NCBI GenBank assembly: GCA_023380475.1
Contig: JAMCRD010000002.1
Location: forward strand, 1-43,426
Reading direction: 5' to 3'
Origin: Patescibacteria group bacterium
GTDB taxonomy: Bacteria; Patescibacteriota; Minisyncoccia; UBA6257; Colwellbacteraceae
Length of the DNA stretch: 43,426 nt
Part shown: positions 8,232 through 18,261 of the stretch, in pieces
How the letters are laid out: every line of letters begins with the position of its first letter
Numbering within the stretch: the first letter of the stretch is position 1
Program-made: the position numbers and the translations under genes
The notes under the pieces: model-generated
Seen by the model: the letters and a program-made list of their open reading frames with translations, nothing else
What the model was told of the DNA's origin: nothing
The model's database searches: none

Positions 8232-10390
8232 TTTTCCACAATTAACAGGTTCTTTCTATTTGGCAGCTTACGCCATATGGCCTCGGTGACGAAAGGTGTA
8301 AAAGGATGCAATAGAATCAGTATTTTTTGCAGTAGGTATGCCAAGATAAGCCGCGTGTTGGGAGCTGTAGCTTGATCTTGTAGCTGCGGTTTACTGGCCT
8401 CTATATATTTGTCGGCCAGTTCGTGCCAGACAAACTGATATATTTCCTGAGCAGCCTGATGGAACATAAAGTTGTCCAAATTATCAGTAACCCGCTCAGC
8501 TACTCTGGTTAGGCCATCTAGAATTTCTCTATCGACGTCAGTTTTAGGTTGCGGCGCGGTATTGGTTTTGGAGAAATCTTTAGCCTCGACGTTGCTCAAG
8601 ATATATCGTGTTATGTTCCAGAGCTTGTTCACGAAGTATTTCATCCCGCGGATTTTGTCCTCCGCCAAAGGGATATCGTTACCGGCCGCAGTCGAGAATA
8701 TTAAAGCAAAACGCAGGGCGTCAGTGCCGTAAAGCTCTATCACTCCCAGCGGATCGACAACATTGCCCTTGCTTTTACTCATCTTTTGTCGGTCTTTATC
8801 GCGCACCAGACCGTGAAGATAGACGTATTGGAACGGTTCCTTACCGGTGCGGTAATAGGAAAGCATTATCATTCTGGCGACCCAGAAAAATAGGATGTCG
8901 GCGGCCGTTTCCATAACCTGGGTGGGGAAGTATGTTTCAAAATCTTTTTTGCCCCTGGCTTGGAGAGTGGCAAAGGGCCATTGGCCGGATGAGAACCAGG
9001 TATCGAAGGTATCTGGATCCGCTTCGATATGCTTCGATGAACACTGCTTACAAGAAGTGACCTTGTTCTCGGTGTCGACTATAATCGCGCCGCAATCCTT
9101 ACAATATTTGACCGGAATAGGGATGCCCCACCAGATCTGCCGCGATATCGGCCAGTCTTTGATCCCTTCCATCCAGTGCATGAATATCTTTTCAAAGCGC
9201 TCTGTCAGTATTTTCACATCGCCGTCATTTATCGCCTTCACCGCCATGTCTCTTAAGGAAGGCCGACCGTCCGGCAGGGGCTTGGTCATGGTTACATACC
9301 ACTGCGGGATTATAAGCGGCTCGATGACCGTGCCGCATTTGTAGCAAAGCTGAACATTGTGTTTGTAATGCTGGTCAATTTTTTCGATGAGGCCGCGCTT
9401 GGACATATCCTCGACCACTTTCTCCCTGGCCTCGGCCACCTTCAGACCGGCATAGAGGCCAGCCGCCTCGGTTAGGCGGCCACGTCGGTCAATGATCTGG
9501 ATCGGTCCGGGTATTTCATCCTGGTGGCGCTGCCAGATATCGAAGTCAGTCGCGTCGTGGGCCGGGGTCACCTTCACGGCCCCGGTGCCGAAGGCCATGT
9601 CCACCGCCTCGTCGCCGATAACTTTCATCTTTTTCTTCCCCAAGAGAGTGTCGACTTCGATTTCTTGGCCGATGTATTTCTCGTATCTCTTGTTAGCTGG
9701 ATTTACGGCCACCGCCGTGTCGCCGAATTTCGTCTCCGGACGGACGGTAGCCAGAGTGATCGGGCCATATTTTATGTAGTAAAGGGGATCCTCGCGCTCT
9801 TCGTACTTGGTTTCCAGATCGGACAGCGCGGTTTGGTGTTTGGTGCACCAGTTGCCGATGCGGTTGCCGCGGTATACCAAACCGTCCTCGTACATTTGCT
9901 TGAAAGTTGCATAAACTATCTTTACTACCTCCGGGTCCAGAGTGAAGGTGTTACGTGACCAGTCGCAGGAAGCACCCAGACGGCGTAATCCTTCCTCGGT
10001 TATGTGTTTATTTCTTTGTACGAAATCCCATGCCTCTTTATAAAACTCCTCCCGCTGCATTTGGAAACGGCTACGTCTTTCTTTCTCCAACTTTTTCTCA
10101 AAGACAACCTGGGTTTCAAAGCCGGCGTGATCCGTACCGGGGAGCCAGAGCGCCCTCCGGCCGCGCATGCGCTGATAACGGATAATTATGTCTTCAATGG
10201 TCACGAAAAGGGCATGGCCGAGGTGTAACGGAGCGTTGGCGTTCGGCGGCGGCATGATTATTGTGTACGGCTGTCTGTGCTTTGCTTGCGGCAGCTTGTC
10301 GGGGTTGAAAAAGCCGGACTTCTCCCAGAGCTTGTATATCTCTTCCTCTGTGTCCTTGGGGTTGTATTGCGGCGACAACTGGTCAACCAT
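8225..10390 (-). CDS. valS: valyl-tRNA synthetase
   Basis: Class I signatures PPPNANAPLHLGHAL and KMSKSKGN; ValRS editing domain; short C-terminus. Confidence 0.96.
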   Translation of the reverse strand: MVDQLSPQYNPKDTEEEIYKLWEKSGFFNPDKLPQAKHRQPYTIIMPPPNANAPLHLGHALFVTIEDIIIRYQRMRGRRALWLPGTDHAGFETQVVFEKKLEKERRSRFQMQREEFYKEAWDFVQRNKHITEEGLRRLGASCDWSRNTFTLDPEVVKIVYATFKQMYEDGLVYRGNRIGNWCTKHQTALSDLETKYEEREDPLYYIKYGPITLATVRPETKFGDTAVAVNPANKRYEKYIGQEIEVDTLLGKKKMKVIGDEAVDMAFGTGAVKVTPAHDATDFDIWQRHQDEIPGPIQIIDRRGRLTEAAGLYAGLKVAEAREKVVEDMSKRGLIEKIDQHYKHNVQLCYKCGTVIEPLIIPQWYVTMTKPLPDGRPSLRDMAVKAINDGDVKILTERFEKIFMHWMEGIKDWPISRQIWWGIPIPVKYCKDCGAIIVDTENKVTSCKQCSSKHIEADPDTFDTWFSSGQWPFATLQARGKKDFETYFPTQVMETAADILFFWVARMIMLSYYRTGKEPFQYVYLHGLVRDKDRQKMSKSKGNVVDPLGVIELYGTDALRFALIFSTAAGNDIPLAEDKIRGMKYFVNKLWNITRYILSNVEAKDFSKTNTAPQPKTDVDREILDGLTRVAERVTDNLDNFMFHQAAQEIYQFVWHELADKYIEASKPQLQDQATAPNTRLILAYLLQKILILLHPFTPFVTEAIWRKLPNRKNLLIVEKW

Positions 10391-10441
10391 ATTCGTATCT
10401 AGATTATACTGTCGGGACTGATTCTTTGCGATTGCCGCCGC

Positions 10442-11539
10442 TTACATATTTAGATTGGCTTGGGCGACCGGACGGTACTTCTTACCTTGGACGAATCTTA
10501 TGTAAGATGCGGCGGCAATCATTGCAGCATTATCGTTGCAGAGTTCACGGTGGGGGAAATAGACCTTAACTTCCCTACCGAAATCTTTCTGAAAACGTCG
10601 GCGCAGGGCCTTGTTGATCGATACTCCACCGGAGACAAGCAGAGATTTGGCGCCGCTGGCGTAGATAGCCCTACCCGTTTTGTGTGACAGTACGTCGAAA
10701 GCGGCAGCCTGGAAAGAAGCGGCTATGTCCGCTTTGGCTCCCGGTTTTTTCTCTATGCCGGGGTGGGTGGCCAGGTAATAACGCACGGAGGTCTTCAATC
10801 CCGAGAAGCTGAAGTCATAGTTGCGGTGGTAGATCATAGGCCTGGGAAAATCAATCACCTTGGGATTTCCCAGCCTGGCCAGTTTTTCTATCTCCGGCCC
10901 GCCTGGGTACTCCAGACCGAGCAACCGCGCCACCTTGTCGTAAGCTTCACCTACAGCATCATCCCTAGTCTCGCCAATCTTGCGCCATCTATATAAGTTG
11001 TCCATCTGGAGCAGAATCGTGTGACCGCCGCTCACGATTAACGCTATAGCCGGGAAGGATTCGGAAGCCTTGAGCTTATTCCCGGCAGCTCTTTTCAATA
11101 GAAAACTGTAGAGGTGTCCCTCGAGGTGGTTAGCTCCCGCCAATGGTTTGTTGTTTCTTTTGGCTAGTTCTTTGGCGAATTCAATTCCTGACCACAGCGC
11201 CGGCTCCAGCCCCGGCCCGACAGTTACAGCGATCAGATCGATCTTATCCCACAGCGTCTTTTCTTTGTTGCCTGTTCCAAAAATCTGGTTGTACAGAATA
11301 GGCAAATTCTTCAGATGCTCGCGCTTGGCCAGATTTGGGACGACGCCGCCAAACGGGCGGTGGATGTTTATCTGCGAAGCCACCAGACTCTTTTCTATCC
11401 TGAATTGGGGTAGATCAAATGGAGTTCGGCCGCCTTTGGCCTCAACCACAGCCAGGCTTGTCTCGTCGCAGCTTGTTTCGATGGACAGTATCTTCACAGT
11501 ACGGATTGACTCGTATGATTCGAGGTAATGGTAGCGCAA
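10442..11539 (-). CDS. tsaD: tRNA N6-adenosine threonylcarbamoyltransferase (N-terminal start uncertain)
   Basis: ILSIETSCDETSLAVVE, NHLEGHLYS, ALIVSGGHT, FSGLKTSVRYY, LLVSGGVSINKALR. Confidence 0.95.
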   Translation of the reverse strand: MRYHYLESYESIRTVKILSIETSCDETSLAVVEAKGGRTPFDLPQFRIEKSLVASQINIHRPFGGVVPNLAKREHLKNLPILYNQIFGTGNKEKTLWDKIDLIAVTVGPGLEPALWSGIEFAKELAKRNNKPLAGANHLEGHLYSFLLKRAAGNKLKASESFPAIALIVSGGHTILLQMDNLYRWRKIGETRDDAVGEAYDKVARLLGLEYPGGPEIEKLARLGNPKVIDFPRPMIYHRNYDFSFSGLKTSVRYYLATHPGIEKKPGAKADIAASFQAAAFDVLSHKTGRAIYASGAKSLLVSGGVSINKALRRRFQKDFGREVKVYFPHRELCNDNAAMIAAASYIRFVQGKKYRPVAQANLNM

Positions 11540-11899
11540 TAGCTAGAAAAGACAAGGAATAAAAACCTAATCTCATCCGTAAACTCCGATGTTTTATCAA
11601 TCAAACGTCGCTAGGCCATAACAATGCGAGCTTGACTAGCAAGAAGGATGAACAAAGTAGAAGGTACAGGAGCCTAAATATGAAAGGCGCGGGGCGGTAA
11701 GTTTTCACTCAGATGAAAGTGGAAACTCCAGTGTAAATAAAAATCTACTGTAGTGAAAGTGGGTTTTTTGGTGTAGATAAAAGATTCTCCGAGTGGTTCT
11801 TTGAAATAATTGCACTTTGTCTGGTGCAACTTTTGTTTGTTGTGCAACTGTAGTCGCTCAGTTTAATTCTGGTCGGAGGCAACATATAATAAGAGCATC

Positions 11900-12319
11900 A
11901 TGGATAGAAAATATCTTCCAACCTTTGCTGAATTGATCGATCGGCTGTCGATAGTCCAGCTTAAATCAATTTTTATCAAGGGGCACAAGAGAGAGTACGA
12001 CCAAGAGATCAAGGATATCATCCACGATTTGGACCTTATCATAAAAGATAAGGACATCAAGCTGACCGGCGACATGGTAAGGGCCATGTTGGTGATAATG
12101 CTTACCAACCGCTATATCTGGGAAAACGAAAGTAAGGCTAGGGAGGGAGGCAATGAGCAAGACAAGCTGCTCAAACTCACTCATTCAATAAATGGGATCC
12201 GCAACCAGGCCAAAAATGTTATCAGCCGAGAAATAGGCGAGAGGGTTGATCTTAAAATTGATGCCTTGGCGGCCGAACTGCTCGCCGAATTCGGTAACTG
12301 GGACGTTTGGGGCGAGTAA
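11900..12319 (+). CDS. hypothetical protein, 139 aa
   Basis: Intact ORF with start downstream of a non-coding region; charged helical sequence MDRKYLPTFAELIDRLSIVQLKSIF. Confidence 0.65.
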   Translation: MDRKYLPTFAELIDRLSIVQLKSIFIKGHKREYDQEIKDIIHDLDLIIKDKDIKLTGDMVRAMLVIMLTNRYIWENESKAREGGNEQDKLLKLTHSINGIRNQAKNVISREIGERVDLKIDALAAELLAEFGNWDVWGE

Positions 12320-12371
12320 TCGGTATCGTGCACAGTAGCGCTGCTAATTTTATTCCTGTAGTATTGTAGCC

Positions 12372-13640
12372 ATGGTAAAACCTCAGAAATTCAGGATGAA
12401 GAACGGACTCCGGATTATCCTAGTTCCGGAGTCTCAAAGCCTCACGACGACTGTCCTAGTGGCGGTTGAAGCTGGATCGGAATATGAGACCAAGAGTATA
12501 AATGGCCTTTCGCATTTCCTCGAGCACATGTGCTTCAAAGGGACACATAAACGACCGACAGCCATGGATATCGCTGCTGAACTTGATGGACTGGGAGCTC
12601 AATACAATGCCTTTACCTCCCAGGAATCTACAAGCTATTACGCAAAAGCTAGGAACGAGGGTGCCACGAACATTTTGGACGTCGTGGCGGACATGTATCT
12701 TGATCCGATATTCGAACATCAAGAGATCGAGAAAGAGCGGGGCGTTATCATCCAAGAACTCAATATGTACGAAGACACGCCAGCGCGTCGCGTGGATGAA
12801 CTTTTCATGAACTTGGTCTACGGAGATCAACCTGCTGGCTGGGATATCGGCGGCAAAAAAGAAGTCATCAGTAAGCTCACCCGTGACGATTTCGTCAAAT
12901 ACCGGGCGAAGCATTATCTGCCGCAAGCGACGACAGTCGTGATATCTGGCGGTCGCGCCGATCACGGTATGTTAGAAAAAACCAAGGATTATTTTAAGAA
13001 ACTGTCCAGTGGGAGAAAAAGCGTGAAACCAAAGACAAAAGAGTTGCAGAAAAAACCCGCCGAGCTTGTGTCTTTCAAAGACGTCGACCAGTCACACTTA
13101 GTCCTTGGATTCAGAGCTTTCGACGTCTACGACGAGCGAAAGTACGCTCTCCAAGTCGCGGCGGATATTGTGGGCGGCGGTATGAGTTCACGCCTGTTCC
13201 AGAAAATTCGTGAAGAGCTGGGTGCTGCTTACCATGTCCAATCCAGTGCGGAATTTTATCTCGACCACGGTCTTCTTGAAATGGACGCTGGCGTCGAACA
13301 CGGGAAAGTAGACATAGTGCTCAAGGCATCACTTAAGGAATTCAGCCGGATGGCAAAAGAGCGTGTTGGCATCGAGGAACTCAAGCGTGCTAAGGAGCAC
13401 ATTACGGGAAACTTGTTTATGTCGCTTGAGGGATCCGATGCATTGGCCTATTTCTACTCGGCGCAGGAAATCTTTGGTTTGAGGCTATTAACTCCTCAGG
13501 AAATAGCGAATAAGATTAACGCTGTGACCGCAGATGAAGTCCGACGAGTTATGGGACAGATCGTCAAAAATGACCGGCTGAATTTGGCAATCATCGGCCC
13601 TTTCAAAAAGAGAAGTTTTCTTGACATATTAAAGGTTTGA
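12372..13640 (+). CDS. M16-family zinc peptidase (processing-peptidase-like)
   Basis: HFLEHMCFKGT (HxxEH) with a downstream Glu region; full-length 422 aa. Confidence 0.93.
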   Translation: MVKPQKFRMKNGLRIILVPESQSLTTTVLVAVEAGSEYETKSINGLSHFLEHMCFKGTHKRPTAMDIAAELDGLGAQYNAFTSQESTSYYAKARNEGATNILDVVADMYLDPIFEHQEIEKERGVIIQELNMYEDTPARRVDELFMNLVYGDQPAGWDIGGKKEVISKLTRDDFVKYRAKHYLPQATTVVISGGRADHGMLEKTKDYFKKLSSGRKSVKPKTKELQKKPAELVSFKDVDQSHLVLGFRAFDVYDERKYALQVAADIVGGGMSSRLFQKIREELGAAYHVQSSAEFYLDHGLLEMDAGVEHGKVDIVLKASLKEFSRMAKERVGIEELKRAKEHITGNLFMSLEGSDALAYFYSAQEIFGLRLLTPQEIANKINAVTADEVRRVMGQIVKNDRLNLAIIGPFKKRSFLDILKV

Positions 13641-13643
13641 ATC

Positions 13644-13718
13644 TGGTAGTCCCGACGGGAATCGAACCCGTATTGCCGCCGTGAAAGGGCGACGTCCTAG
13701 CCGTTAGACGACGGGACC
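13644..13718 (-). tRNA. tRNA-Glu(UUC), CCA encoded
   Basis: Reverse complement GGTCCCGTCGTCTAACGGCTAGGACGTCGCCCTTTCACGGCGGCAATACGGGTTCGATTCCCGTCGGGACTACCA. Confidence 0.93.
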
Positions 13719-13826
13719 GAGCTTTTCTAATTCTACGCGTGCCTTTACATTGTAGGCAAGGATTATTGGACGGCTGCTTAAATAGTTTAGTAAAAGGGTA
13801 TAATATATGAATTCCGGTACCGATAT

Positions 13827-13834
13827 AAAGGTCG
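13827..13834 (+). promoter_or_regulatory. AAAGGTCG leader motif upstream of doxX-like gene
   Basis: TATAAT (13799-13804) ... ATATAAAGGTCGCGAG ... ATG at 13857. Confidence 0.5.
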
Positions 13835-13856
13835 CGAGATCAGGGAATATTAGTTC

Positions 13857-14267
13857 ATGTACGCTAATTTATACATAATTCTCTCCATTTGGAGTCCGGC
13901 AGCGCTATTCGTTCTGCGAGTCGTGCTTGGCGCCATTTTCGTTGCGCATGGCTGGCCGAAAATAAAGAACATAAGGCAGACGCAAATTAATTTCAGTTCC
14001 ATGGGCTTCCGTCCGGGAGCCGTCTGGGGGACGTTGATCACTCTGCTTGAATTCGTCGGCGGATTGGCTGTAATTTTGGGGATACTCACACAGCCGCTCG
14101 CTATCCTGTTTGCGGTGGAGATGCTGGTGGCAACTTTGTGGAAAATAAAGCAGGGCAAGGGATTTGTCGACGGTTATGAGTTCGACCTCCTGCTTTTGGC
14201 GGCAGCTTTGGTTCTTATAACTTTAGGCAGCGGCGCTGCCTACTCGCTGGGAGCTTTATTGTCCTAG
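13857..14267 (+). CDS. DoxX family membrane protein
   Basis: 136 aa, LFVLRVVLGAIFVAHGWPKI...GTLITLLEFVGGLAVILGILTQPLA. Confidence 0.85.
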   Translation: MYANLYIILSIWSPAALFVLRVVLGAIFVAHGWPKIKNIRQTQINFSSMGFRPGAVWGTLITLLEFVGGLAVILGILTQPLAILFAVEMLVATLWKIKQGKGFVDGYEFDLLLLAAALVLITLGSGAAYSLGALLS

Positions 14268-14315
14268 GCGCTTCCCTGAGCGGCGGTTAGTGGCTATACT
14301 GACCGTGATTTACCC

Positions 14316-15899
14316 ATGTTATCTGACGCAACAGGTCGCGAAAATTCAGCTGAGGTCAAAGCTGAGGTTCTGGATCGTTCTGGCAAGCTTTATCGGGCGC
14401 TTGAGATTCTGCCCGGCGTTTTGGCTTGGGGGACGCTTGGGTTAATAGTTGTTTTATCCCACTATCTGCCGTTCTGGATGGCGGTATTCATAATCTTCTT
14501 CGATACATATTGGTTGCTGAAGACCGTGTTTCTGTCACTGCATTTACGTTCCACCTTCAAGGTGATGCGGGAAAACGTGAAGAAGAAATGGATGCCGGAA
14601 GTTGAAAAGATACCTGAATGGGAGAGGTTGCGCCATCTCGTCATCCTGCCGATGTATAAGGAGCCGTACGAGGTTGTCCAAGAAACGTTTGAGACGCTCA
14701 TCAAGACAAGCTATCCGCTGGATAAGTTCATAGTCGTTCTGGCTACCGAGGAACGGGCTGGCATTGGCGCGCAGGAAGTAGCCGACAAGATAAAAGAGAA
14801 CTACGGGAACAAATTCACCCATTTTTTAGTTACAACTCACCCGGCCGACATACCAGGTGAACTGGCAGGCAAAGGCTCAAACCAGGCTTGGGCTGCTAGG
14901 GAAGTTAGACGGCTGGTTATCGACCAGTCTGGTATAGACTACGAAGATATAATAACTTCGGTCTTCGATGTAGATACACAAGTCGGCAAGGAATACTTCG
15001 CCCGTCTGGCCTACGTGTTTCTGACCACGCCTGACCGACAGCATTCCAGCTATCAGCCAGTACCTCTTTTTATAAATAACGTTTTCGACGCTCCCGCCTT
15101 GGCTCGCGTGGTTGCTTTCTCGTGCACCTTCTGGCAGATGATGAATCAGGCCAGACCGGAGCGCCTGACGACTTTCTCCTCGCACGCCATGCCGTTCAAA
15201 GCTTTAACCGAGATCGGTTTCTGGACGACCGATCATGTCTCGGAGGACTCTAGGATCTTCTGGCAGTTCTTCCTGCATTACGACGGCAACTGGAAGGTCA
15301 CACCCTTAAACTACCCGGTGTCCATGGACGCCAACGTGACGCCGCGTTTCTGGGAAACAATGGTCAATTTGTACAAACAGCAGCGTCGCTGGGGCTGGGG
15401 TGTGGAAAACGTACCGTACATGCTTTATGGCTTTATCACCAATGCCCGCATAGCCTTCAGGCAGAAACTTTACTGGACTTTCAATGTCGTCGAGGGATTC
15501 CACTCTTGGGCTACCAACGCCATCATTCTGTTCATGCTCGGTTGGTTGCCGGTAGCCTTGGGTGGGGACAGATTTGGGACGACGCTCTTGGCCCACAATC
15601 TGCCTAACATCACCCGTTTCGTAATGACCTTGGCGATGTTGGGGGTAGTCACCTCCGCCACTCTTTCAATAATGCTTTTGCCACACAACAAGCCGAAGTG
15701 GTTCAAGGGTTGGCACTATCTCATTTATGCCCTACAGTGGGCGCTTATCCCAGTGACGCTGATTATCTTCGGAGCTGTTCCAGGGTTGGAGGCCCAGAGT
15801 AGGTTGATGTTCGGCGGTCGGTTCCGCTTGGGTTTCTGGGTTACACCTAAGTCAAGATTCGGCGAAGCTGGTGTGCCTCCGACCGGGCAGAAAACATAG
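14316..15899 (+). CDS. membrane-associated glycosyltransferase (GT2-like)
   Basis: 527 aa; VILPMYKEPYEVVQETFETLIKTSYPLDKFIVVLATEER, DVDTQV, several TM segments. Confidence 0.75.
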   Translation: MLSDATGRENSAEVKAEVLDRSGKLYRALEILPGVLAWGTLGLIVVLSHYLPFWMAVFIIFFDTYWLLKTVFLSLHLRSTFKVMRENVKKKWMPEVEKIPEWERLRHLVILPMYKEPYEVVQETFETLIKTSYPLDKFIVVLATEERAGIGAQEVADKIKENYGNKFTHFLVTTHPADIPGELAGKGSNQAWAAREVRRLVIDQSGIDYEDIITSVFDVDTQVGKEYFARLAYVFLTTPDRQHSSYQPVPLFINNVFDAPALARVVAFSCTFWQMMNQARPERLTTFSSHAMPFKALTEIGFWTTDHVSEDSRIFWQFFLHYDGNWKVTPLNYPVSMDANVTPRFWETMVNLYKQQRRWGWGVENVPYMLYGFITNARIAFRQKLYWTFNVVEGFHSWATNAIILFMLGWLPVALGGDRFGTTLLAHNLPNITRFVMTLAMLGVVTSATLSIMLLPHNKPKWFKGWHYLIYALQWALIPVTLIIFGAVPGLEAQSRLMFGGRFRLGFWVTPKSRFGEAGVPPTGQKT

Positions 15900-15900
15900 C

Positions 15901-18066
15901 TTATTCGAGATGCAGCAATACGGCTAGGTCATCTACCTTGCTCCTCAGAAGCGGGTGTCTTTCCAGTGATGGGTCCTCCGCTAATAATTTTTCTGCAGCT
16001 GCCCGCGCATTTTTTACTAAGGTGGGGTGTTGCAAGCCACGCATCGCTATGTCAGGCATACCTGACTGCTCGCTACCTAAAAACTCACCGGGGCCGCGCA
16101 GCTCAAGATCCATCTCAGCCAGTTCAAAACCGTTTTTGGCGGTCAGTACCGCTCTAAGTCTCTTCAGGATGGTCTCCGATTGTGACTCTGTGAACAAAAA
16201 ACAGAATGACTGGTGCTCGCCCCGGCCGACCCGGCCGCGCAATTGGTATATCTGAGCCAGACCAAACCGATCGGCATCCTCGATGATCATTATTGTGGCG
16301 TTGGGAATATCCACCCCCACCTCGACCACCGATGTCGAGACAATCAAGTCTAATTGTCCTTCCGTGAAGTTCTTCATTACCATCGCTTTCTCAGCCGTCT
16401 TTAACTTCCCATGGATCATGCCTACCCTTAAATCCGGGAACACATGGTGTTTAAGCTTGTTGTACTCATCTTTCACCGCTTTAACTTCATCCCACTTGCT
16501 GGCCATTTTATTCTCGCTGTCGCTCACTTCCGAATCTATGCGCGGGCAGACGACGAAGCCCTGTCGGCCTTTTCTTACTTGGCCGCGGATGAAGGCATAG
16601 GCTTTGGCCCGATTCTCCGGCGCCACTATTTTAGAAATTATATTTTTTCTTCCGCTCGGCAGCTCGCTGATGATCGACAGGTCAAGATCACCGAAGATCG
16701 TCATCATCAAAGTTCTGGGGATAGGCGTTGCGCTCATCGATAAGAAGTGGGGTATAACACCATCTCGGTTGCTCTTTATTAGGGCGGCTCGCTGTTTGAC
16801 GCCGAAACGATGCTGTTCATCGACTATCACTAAACCCAGATTATCGAATACAACCCCTTTCTCAATAAGGGCATGTGTGCCGACCGCTATGGCCACCTGG
16901 CCAGTGGCGACGTTGGCCACAAACTGTGCTTTCTTGAATTCCGTTTCCAATTCGTCACCGTAGTAGACGCGAGTTTCTTTGGAAAGGATCAACCCCAGCC
17001 CTCGTTTGAATTCCGGGAATAACTTCTTGAGGGTGGCGTAATGCTGTCGCGCCAGTATCTCCGTCGGGGCCATGAAGGCTATCTGCAGGCCTTGGGTCGC
17101 GGTAAGATAAGCAGCTATGCCGGCAATGACCGTCTTTCCCGAACCGACATCGCCCTGTAGTAATCGGTTCATCGGCCGATCTTTGGATAGATCGTCGATA
17201 ATTTCCTTAAGGGAAGTTCCTTGAGATGGAGTAAGCTGGAAAGGCAGGCGAGCTGTGACTTCTTTCAGTGTCTTGGCGTCCGGCTTAATGGAGTTAGTCT
17301 TCTCCCTAGCCAGTGCCAGCTTGTCGCCGAGAACCTTCAACTGCATCAAGAATAGTTCCTCGAAGGAAAAGCGGTTTCTAGCCTTTCTGGCTTCTTCTAG
17401 AAATTGGGGAAAGTGGATGGCTCGCAGCGCAGCATCAAGTTCTGGGAAATCGTTTTGTGTCAGCACGTCGGTGGGTAGGAAATCCTCCTGCGGTTCGAGC
17501 TCCTCGAGGGTTGGTTGAATAAGGTAGCGCAGGCCGCGCGAGGTCAGCCCCTTGGTTTCCGGATATATCGGCACCAAGCGGGCAGTGTGTTTGGTATTCG
17601 CTTTTATGGTCGGCTGGCTTTCGCCGTACTCTATGACATTCTCATTCTCACGGCCGACGACTTCGTAGACCGGATTGGAGAGGTAAATATTTTGCTTGCG
17701 GAGGGCGGCCTTGCCGGAGAAGTTGGCGATGACACCAGGTCTGAGGGTGTTTTTGATATAAGTTTGATTAAACCATACAGCGGCGATTGAACCGGAGCTG
17801 TCAGCTAGCAAAGCCTCGACAATGAACATCCTTCTACGTTTCCAGGCCCGCCTCACGTTTATTTCTTTAACCGTCGCCTGGATCGTATTGGTATCGCCTG
17901 GCTTGAGGGTGGAGATTTGGACTACCTCACTCCAGTCTTCGTATCTGGTAGGGAAGTGGTAGAGGAGATCGTGTACATTTCCTAAACCGAGCTTTTTGAG
18001 TTTGGATAACAGCCCTGGCCCTACCCCCATCAATTCTTCCAGTGGGGTATTTAGCTTTATCAACAT
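15901..18066 (-). CDS. recG: ATP-dependent DNA helicase RecG
   Basis: RLLQGDVGSGKTVIA, IVDEQHRFGVKQR, SMSATPIPRT, DADRFGLAQIYQLRGRVGRG. Confidence 0.97.
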   Translation of the reverse strand: MLIKLNTPLEELMGVGPGLLSKLKKLGLGNVHDLLYHFPTRYEDWSEVVQISTLKPGDTNTIQATVKEINVRRAWKRRRMFIVEALLADSSGSIAAVWFNQTYIKNTLRPGVIANFSGKAALRKQNIYLSNPVYEVVGRENENVIEYGESQPTIKANTKHTARLVPIYPETKGLTSRGLRYLIQPTLEELEPQEDFLPTDVLTQNDFPELDAALRAIHFPQFLEEARKARNRFSFEELFLMQLKVLGDKLALAREKTNSIKPDAKTLKEVTARLPFQLTPSQGTSLKEIIDDLSKDRPMNRLLQGDVGSGKTVIAGIAAYLTATQGLQIAFMAPTEILARQHYATLKKLFPEFKRGLGLILSKETRVYYGDELETEFKKAQFVANVATGQVAIAVGTHALIEKGVVFDNLGLVIVDEQHRFGVKQRAALIKSNRDGVIPHFLSMSATPIPRTLMMTIFGDLDLSIISELPSGRKNIISKIVAPENRAKAYAFIRGQVRKGRQGFVVCPRIDSEVSDSENKMASKWDEVKAVKDEYNKLKHHVFPDLRVGMIHGKLKTAEKAMVMKNFTEGQLDLIVSTSVVEVGVDIPNATIMIIEDADRFGLAQIYQLRGRVGRGEHQSFCFLFTESQSETILKRLRAVLTAKNGFELAEMDLELRGPGEFLGSEQSGMPDIAMRGLQHPTLVKNARAAAEKLLAEDPSLERHPLLRSKVDDLAVLLHLE

Positions 18067-18158
18067 AGTTTAATTATATAACCTAGTTCTATCACCAGTT
18101 TTAGCATTCAACCGTGACTAAAGGTTATGGATTGGATAGAATTGTTTAGAAAAGGGAT

Positions 18159-18232
18159 GCGCTCGTAGCTCAATTGGATAGAGCATCTGCCTTCGAAGCA
18201 GAGGGTTCCGGGTTCGAATCCTGGCGAGCGCA
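18159..18232 (+). tRNA. tRNA-Arg(UCG)
   Basis: Acceptor GCGCTCG/CGAGCGC, anticodon loop CTTCGAA, T-arm GTTCGAATC. Confidence 0.94.
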
Positions 18233-18261
18233 CAACCGTAGTAATTTGCAAATCCACAATT

